In this document: one piece after another, positions 17,623 to 27,267 of the stretch
How positions within the stretch are numbered: the first letter of the stretch is position 1
How the letters are laid out: each line of letters begins with the position of its first letter
DNA from: Oceanobacillus luteolus
Lineage (GTDB): Bacteria > Bacillota > Bacilli > Bacillales > Amphibacillaceae
Direction: 5' to 3'
Length of the DNA stretch: 64,000 nucleotides
Assembly: GCF_023715655.1 (NCBI RefSeq)
Contig: NZ_JAMBON010000001.1
Location: 372,001-436,000, forward strand
Position numbers and translations under genes: made by a program
Notes under the pieces: model-generated
Seen by the model: only the letters and a program-made list of their open reading frames with translations
What the model was told of the DNA's origin: nothing
Databases searched by the model: none

Positions 17623-19044
17623 CTACACTTTTTCATTGAGAATTAATTCTTCAAACATTTGAGAGAAAGATTGTTCTTCATCTTTATCTTCACCTTCAGA
17701 TGCAGATTGGTGACTCGATGACTGTTCTTGATGTTGATTATCTTCATCATATTGATTCTGTGCTTGTTGAGTCACATTATCTTGCCTTTCAACGACGACC
17801 TGATGTGGTGCAAACATATGCCTTAATTGCTGCATGTTGCCCTCTAACATCTCTTTTGCAACTTTAGTTGTAACCATAATTTTAACAATGATTTCGCCGT
17901 TTACTTGTGTAAATCGCACCATCATTTCCCCAAGATTAGCAGGTCTTAACATAATAGCTAATTGTCCCTTTGGCTGTTGAAGAGCAACCTTATTCACATC
18001 AATCAAACGATTAAATTGCTCCATAAACGATTCAGAACCTAACTTACTTTGACTTCCAACCGCTTGTGGAAGTTGGATGACATGTTGTTCAACGTTGGAT
18101 ATTGGAAGTTGAGCAGGTACTATGTAGGAATTTGCAACCTTTTGGCTATAGGCACCTAAAATTTTCCCTAACCAACGAATCACATCTGTGGTTGTTACCT
18201 CTGATTCCAATGCATATATATTCTTAGTATGTAGATTAGTTTTTTGTTGGTATAGTTGGACAAGTTCTTGCCAAACACTCCTCAATGGAGTATTGCTCTC
18301 TTTCAACGACAACTGAGAAATACCACTTTTACCGTCTATTTGTTGCCAAGCTTCCAAATATCGAAGTAACTTAGGTGCAAGAGTTTCAATATCAGAATCG
18401 TCCCTAATCTGACTTAAAGCCTGCTCGATTTGTGTTAAAAATTGAGCCACACTTTCCTCATTTGGTATTCCTATAGCTTGACTATTAATCTGACTCATAC
18501 TTAACGGTATTAGAAGACTATCATCCATACCGTTTTTGCTACTATCATTGAATAGACTGGAGAACTGCTCGATTGGGTTAATAAAATCTTCCTGCTCTAC
18601 CTCAGGTATCGATCTGAAATAAGTTAGAATTTGTTCTACTAGCTCCCCTTTATTAACTTCAGATAGGCTTTCTTCTTCCATTTTCTCTGAAGACAAATAA
18701 GACTCTATTATACTAAGTAGGTGATTAACATTCTCTATAGACTCACTATAAGATTCTCCCATTACTTCCTTCAACTCTGATAAAAATAATAGAAATTCCG
18801 CTTCCTCAAGCTCCATTAACTTTGAACGGACGTTGCTTAATGATTCTGCCTCAACCGTATTAGTAGCAACTCGTGATATAGGTTCATTACTATTTTTTTT
18901 AGTTAACTTTTCATCAAGTAGATGATGAAAGTTTGACGTTTGGGAGCCACTTTCTGCAGTCGTTGTCGCTTGCTTTTTTTTACCTATAGGAGTGTTCATC
19001 TCTCCCATTGGCCATAATAACATTTTCGCTTGAATTGTATTCAC
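17623..19044 (-). CDS. fliK: flagellar hook-length control protein FliK
   Basis: 473 residues. A long acidic, serine- and glutamine-rich region leads to a C-terminal hook-length control domain (about 340-430) with LRPANLGEMMVRF and GEIIVKIMVTT, then a Gln/Glu/Ser-rich tail. FliK measures hook length and acts on FlhB. The GTG at 19044 nearly abuts a GAGGGGAG site, and the next ATG (Met8) is far from it, so the exact start is uncertain. Variable length is normal for FliK. Confidence 0.93.
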   Translation of the reverse strand: MNTIQAKMLLWPMGEMNTPIGKKKQATTTAESGSQTSNFHHLLDEKLTKKNSNEPISRVATNTVEAESLSNVRSKLMELEEAEFLLFLSELKEVMGESYSESIENVNHLLSIIESYLSSEKMEEESLSEVNKGELVEQILTYFRSIPEVEQEDFINPIEQFSSLFNDSSKNGMDDSLLIPLSMSQINSQAIGIPNEESVAQFLTQIEQALSQIRDDSDIETLAPKLLRYLEAWQQIDGKSGISQLSLKESNTPLRSVWQELVQLYQQKTNLHTKNIYALESEVTTTDVIRWLGKILGAYSQKVANSYIVPAQLPISNVEQHVIQLPQAVGSQSKLGSESFMEQFNRLIDVNKVALQQPKGQLAIMLRPANLGEMMVRFTQVNGEIIVKIMVTTKVAKEMLEGNMQQLRHMFAPHQVVVERQDNVTQQAQNQYDEDNQHQEQSSSHQSASEGEDKDEEQSFSQMFEELILNEKV

Positions 19045-19065
19045 CTCCCCTCAAAATTCATTCAG

Positions 19066-19662
19066 TTAATTTAGCATTTCACTTGCAATATTAGCTGCAA
19101 GTTCAGCATCCATCGCTTCTAAAATACCACCACGCACGTCGTCGGAAAGTTCTTTAAGAATGAGTATAACTTCTTCTTGAGTCATATTGCTGAGTATATC
19201 TGCTGCTCTAACTGGTTTCATTTCCTCAAAGGTTTTTGCAAGGTTTTTAAGCGATACTTCACTTTCAATTTCCTCACTATCACTGTCTACATGATTCTCA
19301 GACTCATAGCGGGAAATGGTTGCCTCTTGTTTGGATAATTCAGTCTCTAACTCTTCAATTGTTGCCTCTAAGTTTGTCTTGAGCGTGTTCAATTGATCAA
19401 GCTCTTCATTTCTCGATTGTAGTTCTTGGTTCAAACGCTCCAGCTCTTCCTCTAATTGGTCTTCTTCTTGACTCGTGATCAAATGAGAGATTACTGGTGT
19501 ATTGCTCCCTGTTTTCTTTACCCAGTCTACGATATTGAACCCTGAAAAACTTAAGATAACTGCAATAATAATCAACACTATAATCAGTGGTATAACAATC
19601 GCAAATAAAAACCATAGTATCGGGTTCATTTTCTTTTTTTCTGTTTGCTTTTTCGACGTCAT
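19066..19662 (-). CDS. ylxF: MotE/MgtE-N family flagellar protein YlxF
   Basis: 198 residues from the ATG at 19662 (AGGTGA 5 nt upstream). One membrane helix near the N-terminus (about 15-40), a coiled coil of repeated Leu/Glu heptads (about 65-125) and a C-terminal MgtE-N-type domain (about 135-195, MKPVRAADILSNM). In other bacteria the related MotE is a chaperone for the stator protein MotB; the Bacillus role is not settled. It lies between fliJ and fliK. Confidence 0.88.
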   Translation of the reverse strand: MTSKKQTEKKKMNPILWFLFAIVIPLIIVLIIIAVILSFSGFNIVDWVKKTGSNTPVISHLITSQEEDQLEEELERLNQELQSRNEELDQLNTLKTNLEATIEELETELSKQEATISRYESENHVDSDSEEIESEVSLKNLAKTFEEMKPVRAADILSNMTQEEVILILKELSDDVRGGILEAMDAELAANIASEMLN

Positions 19663-19667
19663 TCTGT

Positions 19668-20114
19668 TCACCTATTTTTATTACTTAAATATTGATTAAT
19701 CGAAATCTCGTCTAAAAAGGCTTTTTCCTTTTTAGCCAGTTCATGAAGTTCGTCTTGCTTTCGTTTATCAATAATCGTTTCAAATTTTTTTACTTCTATG
19801 TATGCATCAGATAAAACCTGTTGCTTCTTTTCCATCTGGTTTCTAGCAAATTGAACTTCCCGTTGAAGCATATTTATTTCATTATTTAATTTTTCAATGT
19901 ATGCGATTTGTTCTTTGATTCTCTCAATCGGTGTCGCTTGTTGGATAAACTCATCGTATGACGCCTCAGCAAACTCCTTTTTTTTCAACAAGTGATATAG
20001 TTTTGTAGCGACCTCTTCAAAAGCTTCTTGGGAAGATAAAAATGCTTTCTGCGCAATTTTTTTCTCGTTTTCCCGAAGGTGCAGCACTTTAGTTAACGAA
20101 ACTGTTTGTGACAT
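19668..20114 (-). CDS. fliJ: flagellar export chaperone FliJ
   Basis: 148 residues, almost wholly coiled coil, rich in Lys, Glu and Gln. The length and position directly after fliI are those of FliJ, the stalk that links the FliI ATPase ring to FlhA. The start overlaps the fliI stop as TAATG, with the GGAGG site inside fliI. Confidence 0.92.
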   Translation of the reverse strand: MSQTVSLTKVLHLRENEKKIAQKAFLSSQEAFEEVATKLYHLLKKKEFAEASYDEFIQQATPIERIKEQIAYIEKLNNEINMLQREVQFARNQMEKKQQVLSDAYIEVKKFETIIDKRKQDELHELAKKEKAFLDEISINQYLSNKNR

Positions 20115-21433
20115 TAGGTCATTCCTCCATTAATTAGACGATACAACTTGTCTATCGCTTCCTCTAAAGTGATAAATTCATGAATATCCTGCTGTAAGAA
20201 ATGTAGGATTTTGGGATAATAGTTTATTGCTCGATCAATTTCTTGGTTCGAACCTTTTTTGTAGGCACCGATATTTATTAATTCACTATTCTCTTCATAC
20301 ACTGCCATTATCGCTCGTATTTCTTTTGCAATCTCTTTATGCTCTGCATTTGCTATTTGATTCATTACACGACTAATGGATTTTAATACATTTATTGCTG
20401 GATACTGGCCGCGTTCGGCAAGTTTACGGTCCATTACAAAGTGACCATCCAGTATTCCTCGCACCGCATCAGCAATCGGTTCATTCATATCATCACCATC
20501 CACAAGGACAGTATAAAAAGCTGAAATAGCACCATTTTTATTTGTTCCAGTCCGTTCCAGTAATTTGGGTAGGATTGAAAAAACAGAAGGGGTATATCCC
20601 TTTGTTGTTGGTGGTTCGCCAACTGCAAGACCAACCTCCCTTTGTGCCATCGCTACTCTAGTCACAGAATCCATCAATATGTTCACTTGCAACCCAAGAT
20701 CACGGAAGTACTCACTGATTGCTGTGGCAGTATAAGCTCCTTTTATGCGCATTAGTGCGGGTTGATCCGAAGTAGCAACTACTACAATTGATTTTTTTAA
20801 TCCTTCCGGTCCCAAGTCTTTCTCAATAAACTCACGTACTTCCCTGCCCCGTTCACCGATTAACGCAATAACATTTATATCTGCATTACTATTGCGAGCA
20901 ATCATTCCAAGTAATGTACTCTTACCTACACCACTCCCAGCAAACAAACCAACCCTCTGACCTTTCCCCATCGTTAGTAACGTATCAATAACTTTTACGC
21001 CTACTTGATTTACTTCATATATGGGAGGGCGTTCCAAAGGGTTTGGCGGGGTTTGCTCTGTCATATATGTAGATAAGCCACTAGGCAATGTAGAACCATC
21101 CAGAGGCTTCCCTAAAGAATCCACAACCTGTCCTATCAAGCCTCTACCTACTTTAATTGTTAAAGGCTTACCGGTTGATTCAACTAAACAACCTGGACCA
21201 ATCTCGGTTACATCGCTATAAGGCATTAGTATGATATTTTCATTATTAAAGCCAACAACTTCTGCCAGTATTGGTTTCCGTTTTTTAGTAGCTGAATGAA
21301 TAAGACATACTTCACCAATATTTGCCTCTGGTCCTTGGGACTCAATCATAATTCCGACAACTTGCGAGACTTTACCGTATCGTTTATAAGGGTCTGTTTT
21401 GTCAATTGTGAGAAGATAATCTTCTATCATCAT
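20114..21433 (-). CDS. fliI: flagellar export ATPase FliI
   Basis: 439 residues, a relative of the F1 beta subunit that powers loading of flagellar export substrates. Walker A (AGSGVGKS) lies at residues 165-172, followed by GERGREV and the DSVTRVAMAQREVGLAVGEP signature. The C-terminal domain is complete. The ATG overlaps the fliH stop. Confidence 0.97.
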   Translation of the reverse strand: MMIEDYLLTIDKTDPYKRYGKVSQVVGIMIESQGPEANIGEVCLIHSATKKRKPILAEVVGFNNENIILMPYSDVTEIGPGCLVESTGKPLTIKVGRGLIGQVVDSLGKPLDGSTLPSGLSTYMTEQTPPNPLERPPIYEVNQVGVKVIDTLLTMGKGQRVGLFAGSGVGKSTLLGMIARNSNADINVIALIGERGREVREFIEKDLGPEGLKKSIVVVATSDQPALMRIKGAYTATAISEYFRDLGLQVNILMDSVTRVAMAQREVGLAVGEPPTTKGYTPSVFSILPKLLERTGTNKNGAISAFYTVLVDGDDMNEPIADAVRGILDGHFVMDRKLAERGQYPAINVLKSISRVMNQIANAEHKEIAKEIRAIMAVYEENSELINIGAYKKGSNQEIDRAINYYPKILHFLQQDIHEFITLEEAIDKLYRLINGGMT

Positions 21434-22179
21434 TGTTCTTTCTCCCGTACAAATTCTTTCAATGCGAGACGGATTTCTTCAAGTTGAGTGTCAACAGAAG
21501 CATCAACTTTACCAAATGGATGTTCTATCACACAACTATGTTCTTTTAATTCATCATTAATATATAATGATAGCTTCGTCTCTTTGCCTAATGACCGTTT
21601 AAGCTCTTCCTTTTGTTCTAAAACTGTGTGGTAATTTACAGGATGTAAATATATTGATACTACTGGTTGATTTTTAATTTCTCGTAGGGCAGCTTGTACA
21701 ATTGGCACGAAGCTGCTTGGGTCATCTCGTAATTTATCAACTAGAATCTTTTCCGCTGTATAAATAGCCAGGTCAATAATCACATTCTCCGTTTGTTCCA
21801 GTGTTCGTTGATAGTCCACTTTTACAAGGTCGACGATGTCATTTACCTCTGTAATTAAATTCTGGTATACTTCCCTGCCAGATCGCACTCCTTCTTGATA
21901 GCCAATTTGGAACCCCTGTTCTCTTGCTTTATCAATCAACTGACTTTTCTCGATATGCCAATTTTCTTTTTCCGCTTCTATTTCAGATTGAACATTCTCA
22001 AGCAATGCTTTCTGCTGTTGTTCAATTTGTAGGAGTTCTCTTTTTAGTTGTTCAAGTTCAGCTGAAGTCTTTTTTATTTCATCCTCAGGGTTTGTTTCAT
22101 TCATACTTTTTCTGATTTGTTCAATCGGTTTGATTTTTATTTCTCTACGAGGGAGCTCATTGTTTCTCAATTTAGACAA
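21430..22179 (-). CDS. fliH: flagellar export ATPase regulator FliH
   Basis: 249 residues from a TTG at 22179. The frame can be extended to an ATG at 22218, but that lies 47 nt inside fliG and would add residues unlike FliH. The TTG overlaps the fliG stop and has the G-rich site AGGGGTGGGGGG about 10 nt upstream. A charged coiled coil (about 30-105) joins a C-terminal FliH/V-ATPase E-type domain. FliH binds FliI and anchors it to the C-ring. Confidence 0.92.
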   Translation of the reverse strand: MSKLRNNELPRREIKIKPIEQIRKSMNETNPEDEIKKTSAELEQLKRELLQIEQQQKALLENVQSEIEAEKENWHIEKSQLIDKAREQGFQIGYQEGVRSGREVYQNLITEVNDIVDLVKVDYQRTLEQTENVIIDLAIYTAEKILVDKLRDDPSSFVPIVQAALREIKNQPVVSIYLHPVNYHTVLEQKEELKRSLGKETKLSLYINDELKEHSCVIEHPFGKVDASVDTQLEEIRLALKEFVREKEQ

Positions 22180-23179
22180 TGATATCGTCCCCCCCACCCC
22201 TTGCGATAACAATTTCACCGATATCTTCTAATCTGCGGATGGTTGATACAATATTGGTTTGTGCTTCTTCCACATCTCGTAAACGGACTGGTCCCATATA
22301 TTCCATTTCTTCTTTAAATGTTTCCGCCATTCGTTGTGACATGTTATTAAATATAATATCTTTAACTTCTTCACTAGCAACTTTTAGTGCGAGACGTAAG
22401 TCATCATTTTCCACTTCACGAATCACTCGTTGAATAGCCCGGTTATCGAGAATGACGATATCTTCAAACACGAACATCCGCTTCTTGATCTCCTCAGCAA
22501 GATCTGGATCTTGGACTTCTAAAGTATCAAGAATGGTTCTTTCTGTACTACGGTCGACTCCATTCAACACTTCGACAACCGCTTGGATTCCACCAGTCTG
22601 TGTGTAATCCTCTGTTAATGATGCTGACAAATTACTTTCAAGTACACGCTCTACCTGACTGATGATTTCAGGTGAAGTAGAATCCATTGTTGCGATTCTT
22701 TTTGCTACATCAGCTTGCATTTCTTGTGGTAATTCAGAAAGAATCTGACCTGCTTGTTCAGCGTCCAAGTAAGATAATACTAGTGCAATGGTTTGAGGAT
22801 GTTCATTTTGGATAAAATTAAGTACTTGTTGTGGATCAGCTTTTCTTGCAAAGTCGAATGGTCTTACTTGTAAAGAAGAGGTAAGACGGTTAATGATGGA
22901 GGCAGCCTCCTGTTTGCCAAACGCTTTTTCCAGCACCGTTTTTGCGTATCCGATCCCGCCTTGAGTGATAAAATCTTGAGCAACTGCAATTTGATGAAAT
23001 TGCTCAATGATCTCGTCCTTCATCACTGAATCCACTTTTTTCACAGAAGAAATTTCTAAACTTAATTTTTCAATTTCTTCATCCGTCAAATGCTTATACA
23101 CTTGTGCGGAGACATCGGGACCAAGGGAAACTAATAAAATCGCCGCTTTCTGTTTCCCACTGAGTTTATGTCTTGCCAT
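22172..23179 (-). CDS. fliG: flagellar motor switch protein FliG
   Basis: 335 residues from the ATG at 23179 (GGGAGG 9 nt upstream; an in-frame TTG at 23185 is too close to the site). FliG links the MS-ring to the C-ring and touches the stator. The N, middle (EHPQTIALVLSYLDAEQAG) and C domains are all visible; the C-terminal domain carries the charged helix RAIQRVIREVENDDLRLALK that contacts the motor. It lies between fliF and fliH. Confidence 0.97.
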   Translation of the reverse strand: MARHKLSGKQKAAILLVSLGPDVSAQVYKHLTDEEIEKLSLEISSVKKVDSVMKDEIIEQFHQIAVAQDFITQGGIGYAKTVLEKAFGKQEAASIINRLTSSLQVRPFDFARKADPQQVLNFIQNEHPQTIALVLSYLDAEQAGQILSELPQEMQADVAKRIATMDSTSPEIISQVERVLESNLSASLTEDYTQTGGIQAVVEVLNGVDRSTERTILDTLEVQDPDLAEEIKKRMFVFEDIVILDNRAIQRVIREVENDDLRLALKVASEEVKDIIFNNMSQRMAETFKEEMEYMGPVRLRDVEEAQTNIVSTIRRLEDIGEIVIARGGGDDIIV

Positions 23180-23193
23180 TAACAATTTCCTCC

Positions 23194-24795
23194 CTAATCT
23201 TCACCAATCCAACTTCTTAATAACTTCGCAAAGTCTTCCGGTTTCTCCTGAGCAATTTTTTCTAATTGTTTTCTTCGGACAATTGACTCATCCTCTTTTT
23301 GTTGAGGTAAATCTGGCACATCTTCCGAAAACTCATTAAGTGAAATTTCTTCAACTACTTCCTCAGTCTCCCCTCGGCGACTACGAATAAGAAGGAAGAT
23401 TAATAGAATGATAAGTACTAGTAATATCCCTGCCACTATATATACCCATGTCGGTATGGCCGGCGATTCCGTTTCTTCCATAACCGGATTACCACTAAAT
23501 TCTTGAAATACGATTGAATACTTATTATCTGTTTCCACTTCTCCATAAGTTGTGTCAATTGACGTGCTGACAATAGATTCTAGAATAGATCCTATGCCTT
23601 CTTCTACATCACTCTGTTCCTGTAAAGTTAAGAACTCAGTTTCTTCCCCGTTAACATCTTTCACGTTGTCCACGGCAACTTGAATTCCCAAGTCACGAAT
23701 TTTGTACGGACTTTCTACAATTTCTTTCCGTATACGATTGAATTCATAATTGATCATCTCTTTGTCAAATTCATAATCTCCATTATCGCCAGAAGCCGCA
23801 CCAGGATAATTTGGTACATCATCCTCTCCCGCGCCTACTGTACCACCTTCTGGAGGATTCCCAGTGTAAGATTCTTGGATAGTTTCTAAACTGACAGGCA
23901 ACCCTTCCATATTTTCAATATCTACCGGCTCAACTAGTTCTTCAACTCGGTTTTCTTGTGTAAAATCAATATCTGCGGTAACCGATACAATAATGTTATC
24001 TAGTCCTACCATCGCACCTAGCATTTGTTGCAGTCTACGTTGAATATCTCGCTCAACATCCTTCTTCACGGTTTGTTGATATGTATGTGAATTTTGTGTT
24101 GCATATTGAGATGTGCTATTCAGATCAAAGTACTCAAAGTATTGGTTCATAATCCCGATATTTTCTTCCGTAAGATTAGGAACTGCTTTTGAAACCAAAT
24201 GATAGAGCGCACGTATTTGATGTTCCTCAAATTGATAACCTGGTTGAGTATGCAGTACAATGGCAGCTGATGTTTCTCCTGCATTGTCGCCAACAAACAC
24301 CGTTTCTTCCGGAAGATTGATCATAACTTCTGCTTTTTGAATACCTTCGATGCTAGTGATTAGATTAGCAAGTTCTGACTGCATTGCATCAAGTTTCATC
24401 ATATTGAATTCATTATCAGTGATACCGAAAGACGAATTCTCGCTAAATATGGAATAATCGATATTACCATTATTCGGTAGACCTTTACCTGCCAATTCCA
24501 CCAGCAAAGTGTCCACTTGATTTTCTGGAACGGTAATGGTTGTACCACCGTCCTTCAATTCATACGCAACACCTCTAGAATCCAATTCCGCTTTTATTTG
24601 ACTTGCTTCCTGCACGGATAAATCCGAATACAATGGAACCAATTTCTCTTTGGAATTAAACGTAAAAAAAGAGATGGCAATGATAACTAGGATGCTTGCA
24701 ACTGCCGTCCCAATATATATTTTTTGATTTTTTTTTGATTGCCTTTTCCAAAAGTCCTTAGATGAATCTTTCCAATGTAATAACTTTTCCTTCAT
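23194..24795 (-). CDS. fliF: flagellar MS-ring protein FliF
   Basis: 533 residues from the ATG at 24795 (GGAGG 5 nt upstream; a TTG at 24810 is also in frame). Two membrane helices, near residues 20-42 and near 440-462, enclose a large extracytoplasmic ring-building domain with the YscJ/FliF motif. The C-terminal cytoplasmic tail ends in FAKLLRSWIGED, which binds FliG. It forms the platform of the flagellar base. Confidence 0.97.
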   Translation of the reverse strand: MKEKLLHWKDSSKDFWKRQSKKNQKIYIGTAVASILVIIAISFFTFNSKEKLVPLYSDLSVQEASQIKAELDSRGVAYELKDGGTTITVPENQVDTLLVELAGKGLPNNGNIDYSIFSENSSFGITDNEFNMMKLDAMQSELANLITSIEGIQKAEVMINLPEETVFVGDNAGETSAAIVLHTQPGYQFEEHQIRALYHLVSKAVPNLTEENIGIMNQYFEYFDLNSTSQYATQNSHTYQQTVKKDVERDIQRRLQQMLGAMVGLDNIIVSVTADIDFTQENRVEELVEPVDIENMEGLPVSLETIQESYTGNPPEGGTVGAGEDDVPNYPGAASGDNGDYEFDKEMINYEFNRIRKEIVESPYKIRDLGIQVAVDNVKDVNGEETEFLTLQEQSDVEEGIGSILESIVSTSIDTTYGEVETDNKYSIVFQEFSGNPVMEETESPAIPTWVYIVAGILLVLIILLIFLLIRSRRGETEEVVEEISLNEFSEDVPDLPQQKEDESIVRRKQLEKIAQEKPEDFAKLLRSWIGED

Positions 24796-24864
24796 AGCAT
24801 CCTCCACCAATGTGTACGCTAAAGCGATTATTTTTCTCTATATCGCAATATACCAATTATTAAA

Positions 24865-25164
24865 CTAGACTTGCATCCTCATTACCTCATTATAAGCATC
24901 GATTACTTTTTGTTGGACCTGAACAGTCATTTCAAGTGTAATACTCGCTTTTTGAGCTGTAATCATAACGTTATGTAAATCCTTCACTTGTCCTGTCGCT
25001 AACATATTAGTCATTTGATCCGATTTATTTTGAGCTTCATTTAGTTTTTCAATTGCCCCTTTTAGTGTGTTTGCAAAGTTTGATTGTGCTTCAGCTGGGG
25101 TAGACTTGTTTGTAGATGTAAGTATCCTTTCAGTCCCAACGTTAGGATTTAAATTAATATTCAT
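24865..25164 (-). CDS. fliE: flagellar rod-adapter protein FliE
   Basis: 99 residues. FliE joins the MS-ring to the rod. The C-terminal helical pair is typical (DLHNVMITAQKASITLEM, then VRQ-like VQQKVIDAYNEVMRMQV). It lies between flgC and fliF with a 54-69 nt gap to fliF and 21 nt to flgC. Confidence 0.96.
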   Translation of the reverse strand: MNINLNPNVGTERILTSTNKSTPAEAQSNFANTLKGAIEKLNEAQNKSDQMTNMLATGQVKDLHNVMITAQKASITLEMTVQVQQKVIDAYNEVMRMQV

Positions 25165-25185
25165 TATGGCAACTCCTTACTCCCG

Positions 25186-25638
25186 TTATTTACCAATCTC
25201 TAGTGCCTTCATGAGCATCCCTTTACTAGCATTTAATGCAGTAATATTCGCTTCATAGGACCTGGTTGCGCTCATAAGGTCAACCATTTCTTGTAAAGGG
25301 TCCACATTAGGCATTTGTACGTAACCAGTCTCGTTAGCATCTGGGTGGTTTGGATTAAAGACCATTTTAAAAGGTGTCTGAGCTTCCGTGATAACTGAAG
25401 CTTTCACACCTGATGTCTCGATCCCGTTATTTCTTGCAGCATTAAAATGTGATTTAAAGCTGCTTCCATCGCTGTTAAAAGAAACTAACTTTCTACGATA
25501 AGGCTCCCACTCTCCATTTTCATTCACTCTAGCGCGTGTAGACTCGCTATTCGCAATATTTGAGGATACGACATCCATACGTAGACGTTGTGCGGTAAGT
25601 GCACTAGAACTAATATTCATACTATGGAAAATAGACAT
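25186..25638 (-). CDS. flgC: proximal rod protein FlgC
   Basis: 150 residues. It shows the rod signature near the N-terminus (LRMDVVSSNIANSEST) and the C-terminal helix DLMSATRSYEANITALNASK. It forms part of the proximal rod with FlgB and FlgF-type proteins. It starts 2 nt after the flgB stop. Confidence 0.97.
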   Translation of the reverse strand: MSIFHSMNISSSALTAQRLRMDVVSSNIANSESTRARVNENGEWEPYRRKLVSFNSDGSSFKSHFNAARNNGIETSGVKASVITEAQTPFKMVFNPNHPDANETGYVQMPNVDPLQEMVDLMSATRSYEANITALNASKGMLMKALEIGK

Positions 25639-25640
25639 CC

Positions 25641-26036
25641 CTATCTCCCTCCTTTAATTACAGTTTGAAGACTTCCGAACTTTCCATTGATTCGATCAAT
25701 TAAACTATTATAATAGATTTGGTTTTTAGCTAACTCAGACATTTCTTTATCAATATCAACATTATTTCCATTATGGTTGTAAGTCGTACGGTTGTTTGTA
25801 ATTATTTGATGGCCCGCTCCTTTAGAACTGTTAAAGGGGATATGCCGTGGATTTGTACGCTTTGCATGAAAAGAATTACTGAGGGTATCGTTCAATACTT
25901 CTTTAAAAACCACTTCTTTCGACTTGTAATTTGGTGTGTCTACGTTTGCTATATTGCTAGAAATCGTACGGTTTTTCGTAGCTGAGTAATTCAGCGACTG
26001 CTCTAAGTTGGATATAGTTCCTCCAAACAAGTCCAT
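25641..26036 (-). CDS. flgB: proximal rod protein FlgB, first gene of fla/che
   Basis: 131 residues with the rod N-terminal signature ISSNIANVDTPNYKSKEVVF (about 26-45) and a C-terminal helix with DKEMSELAKNQIYYNSLI. It is the first gene of the roughly 26 kb flagellar-chemotaxis operon, with an AGGAGGAAGTTGAC ribosome site before the ATG. The promoter lies about 230 nt upstream. Confidence 0.97.
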   Translation of the reverse strand: MDLFGGTISNLEQSLNYSATKNRTISSNIANVDTPNYKSKEVVFKEVLNDTLSNSFHAKRTNPRHIPFNSSKGAGHQIITNNRTTYNHNGNNVDIDKEMSELAKNQIYYNSLIDRINGKFGSLQTVIKGGR

Positions 26037-26217
26037 GTCAACTTCCTCCTAATTAAAAAGTATCATTCCTACGGACATATAATAGCTAACTCCTACGAAC
26101 ATTGTATGTTAATTCATTATCAAAGTCTATCTTTTTCGCTAATTTACTCCAACTTTCGACAAAATAATTATAAAATACCAGTTCTTTAGCACTAAATTTC
26201 AGTTTTAATTATTTGAA

Positions 26218-26232
26218 TTTTGGCTGAAAAAT
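26218..26232 (+). promoter_or_regulatory. weak CodY-box-like site in the flgB leader
   Basis: TTTTGGCTGAAAAAT matches 10 of 15 positions of the CodY box AATTTTCWGAAAATT, with the CTG core and the AAAA arm intact. It lies about 30-45 nt downstream of the expected fla/che start. In B. subtilis CodY represses fla/che. Five mismatches is at the edge of what CodY accepts, so this is only a candidate. Confidence 0.3.
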
Positions 26233-26267
26233 GGTTATTTTGCTGTTTTTGGTACCAACATTTCCAT

Positions 26268-26296
26268 ATTATACCATAGATTTGTTATCTAGTAAA
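26268..26296 (-). promoter_or_regulatory. SigA-type extended -10 promoter of fla/che
   Basis: On the minus strand: -35 TTTACT (26291-26296), 17 nt spacer, -10 TATAAT (26268-26273) with a TG one base upstream. It is the best promoter in the 424 nt gap between codY and flgB. It would give a leader of about 225 nt. No good SigD promoter (TAAA then GCCGATAT) was seen in the gap. Confidence 0.75.
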
Positions 26297-26342
26297 TTTT
26301 GTAGGGGTATAAATCCTTATTAATATAACTAAGTTTTTCCCC

Positions 26343-26380
26343 AAAAAAAATTGGAAAACACTCATTTGAATGTTTTCCAA
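26343..26380 (-). terminator. rho-independent terminator after codY
   Basis: Perfect 10 bp stem (TTGGAAAACA at 26351-26360 with TGTTTTCCAA at 26371-26380), 10 nt loop, then eight U on the minus strand. It separates codY from the fla/che promoter just beyond it. Confidence 0.9.
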
Positions 26381-26460
26381 TTTAATATATAAGCATCAGC
26401 TAAACGCTGATCACATTATTCAGCAGCCCAAGATAATCAAACCTCTCAGCTTGTAACTTC

Positions 26461-27240
26461 TTATCTAGAACGTAATTTTTCTAATTCTACAAGGAACTTG
26501 TCATTCAATACTTTAATATACGTCCCTTTCATACCTAGAGAACGAGATTCGATGACACCCGCACTTTCTAGCTTACGAAGTGCATTTACAATAACTGAAC
26601 GTGTAATACCTACACGGTCTGCAATTTTACTTGCAACAAGCAGGCCTTCATTACCATTAAGCTCTTCGAAAATATGATCAATTGCCTCAAGTTCACTGTA
26701 AGATAGAGAGCTGATAGCCATCTGAACAACTGCTTTACTTCTTGCCTCCATCTCGATCTCTTCTGTTTTTTCTTGTAAGATTTCCATACCTACAACAGTT
26801 GCACCATATTCTGCAAGTAATAAATCATCATCATTAAAAGCCTCTTCCACACGGCCTAGGATTAACGTACCAAGACGTTCTCCACCGCCAAGAATCGGAA
26901 CAATAGTCGTTAAACCATTCTGAAATAGTTCTTTGTTCTCTACCGGAAACACAGTTTGCGGACTATTTATATCTAAGTTAGCTGTTGTCTCATATACGTT
27001 ATATAAACCTTGAGTATAATCCTCTGGGAACTGTCTTTGCTCCAGCATATTCTTCATGCGCTCATTTTGAATTTCTTGGCTTACTGCAACTCCTAAAAGC
27101 TTACCTCTCCTGCTGACGATATATACGTTACCGCCAATTACATCTCGTAGAGTTGCGGACATTTCGTTGAAGTTAACTGATTTACCTGCCGCTTTTTGTA
27201 ACATTGCATTAATTTTTCTTGCTCGATCTAATAGTTTCAT
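26461..27240 (-). CDS. codY: GTP- and branched-chain-amino-acid-sensing repressor CodY
   Basis: 259 residues, same size as B. subtilis CodY. The N-terminal GAF domain (about 1-155) binds isoleucine, leucine or valine. The C-terminal winged helix-turn-helix (about 185-255, [20 protein letters not shown]) binds DNA. It is a global repressor of nutrient-limitation genes, including fla/che and competence in B. subtilis. It is the last gene of xerC-hslV-hslU-codY, followed by a strong terminator. Confidence 0.98.
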   Translation of the reverse strand: MKLLDRARKINAMLQKAAGKSVNFNEMSATLRDVIGGNVYIVSRRGKLLGVAVSQEIQNERMKNMLEQRQFPEDYTQGLYNVYETTANLDINSPQTVFPVENKELFQNGLTTIVPILGGGERLGTLILGRVEEAFNDDDLLLAEYGATVVGMEILQEKTEEIEMEARSKAVVQMAISSLSYSELEAIDHIFEELNGNEGLLVASKIADRVGITRSVIVNALRKLESAGVIESRSLGMKGTYIKVLNDKFLVELEKLRSR

Positions 27241-27267
27241 GATAATCCTCCATTTGCATTTGAATTT

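Noticed and set aside
26095-26115. LexA-like site CGAAC...GTT
   Set aside because: The half-sites are 7 nt apart instead of 4 and the second is incomplete.
26037-26267. SigD-type promoter before flgB
   Set aside because: No TAAA/GCCGATAT pair at proper spacing was seen, although B. subtilis has one in this area.
26395-26411. Small hairpin ATCAGC-TAAAC-GCTGAT after codY
   Set aside because: Only 6 bp, no U-run; the strong terminator beside it explains codY ending.
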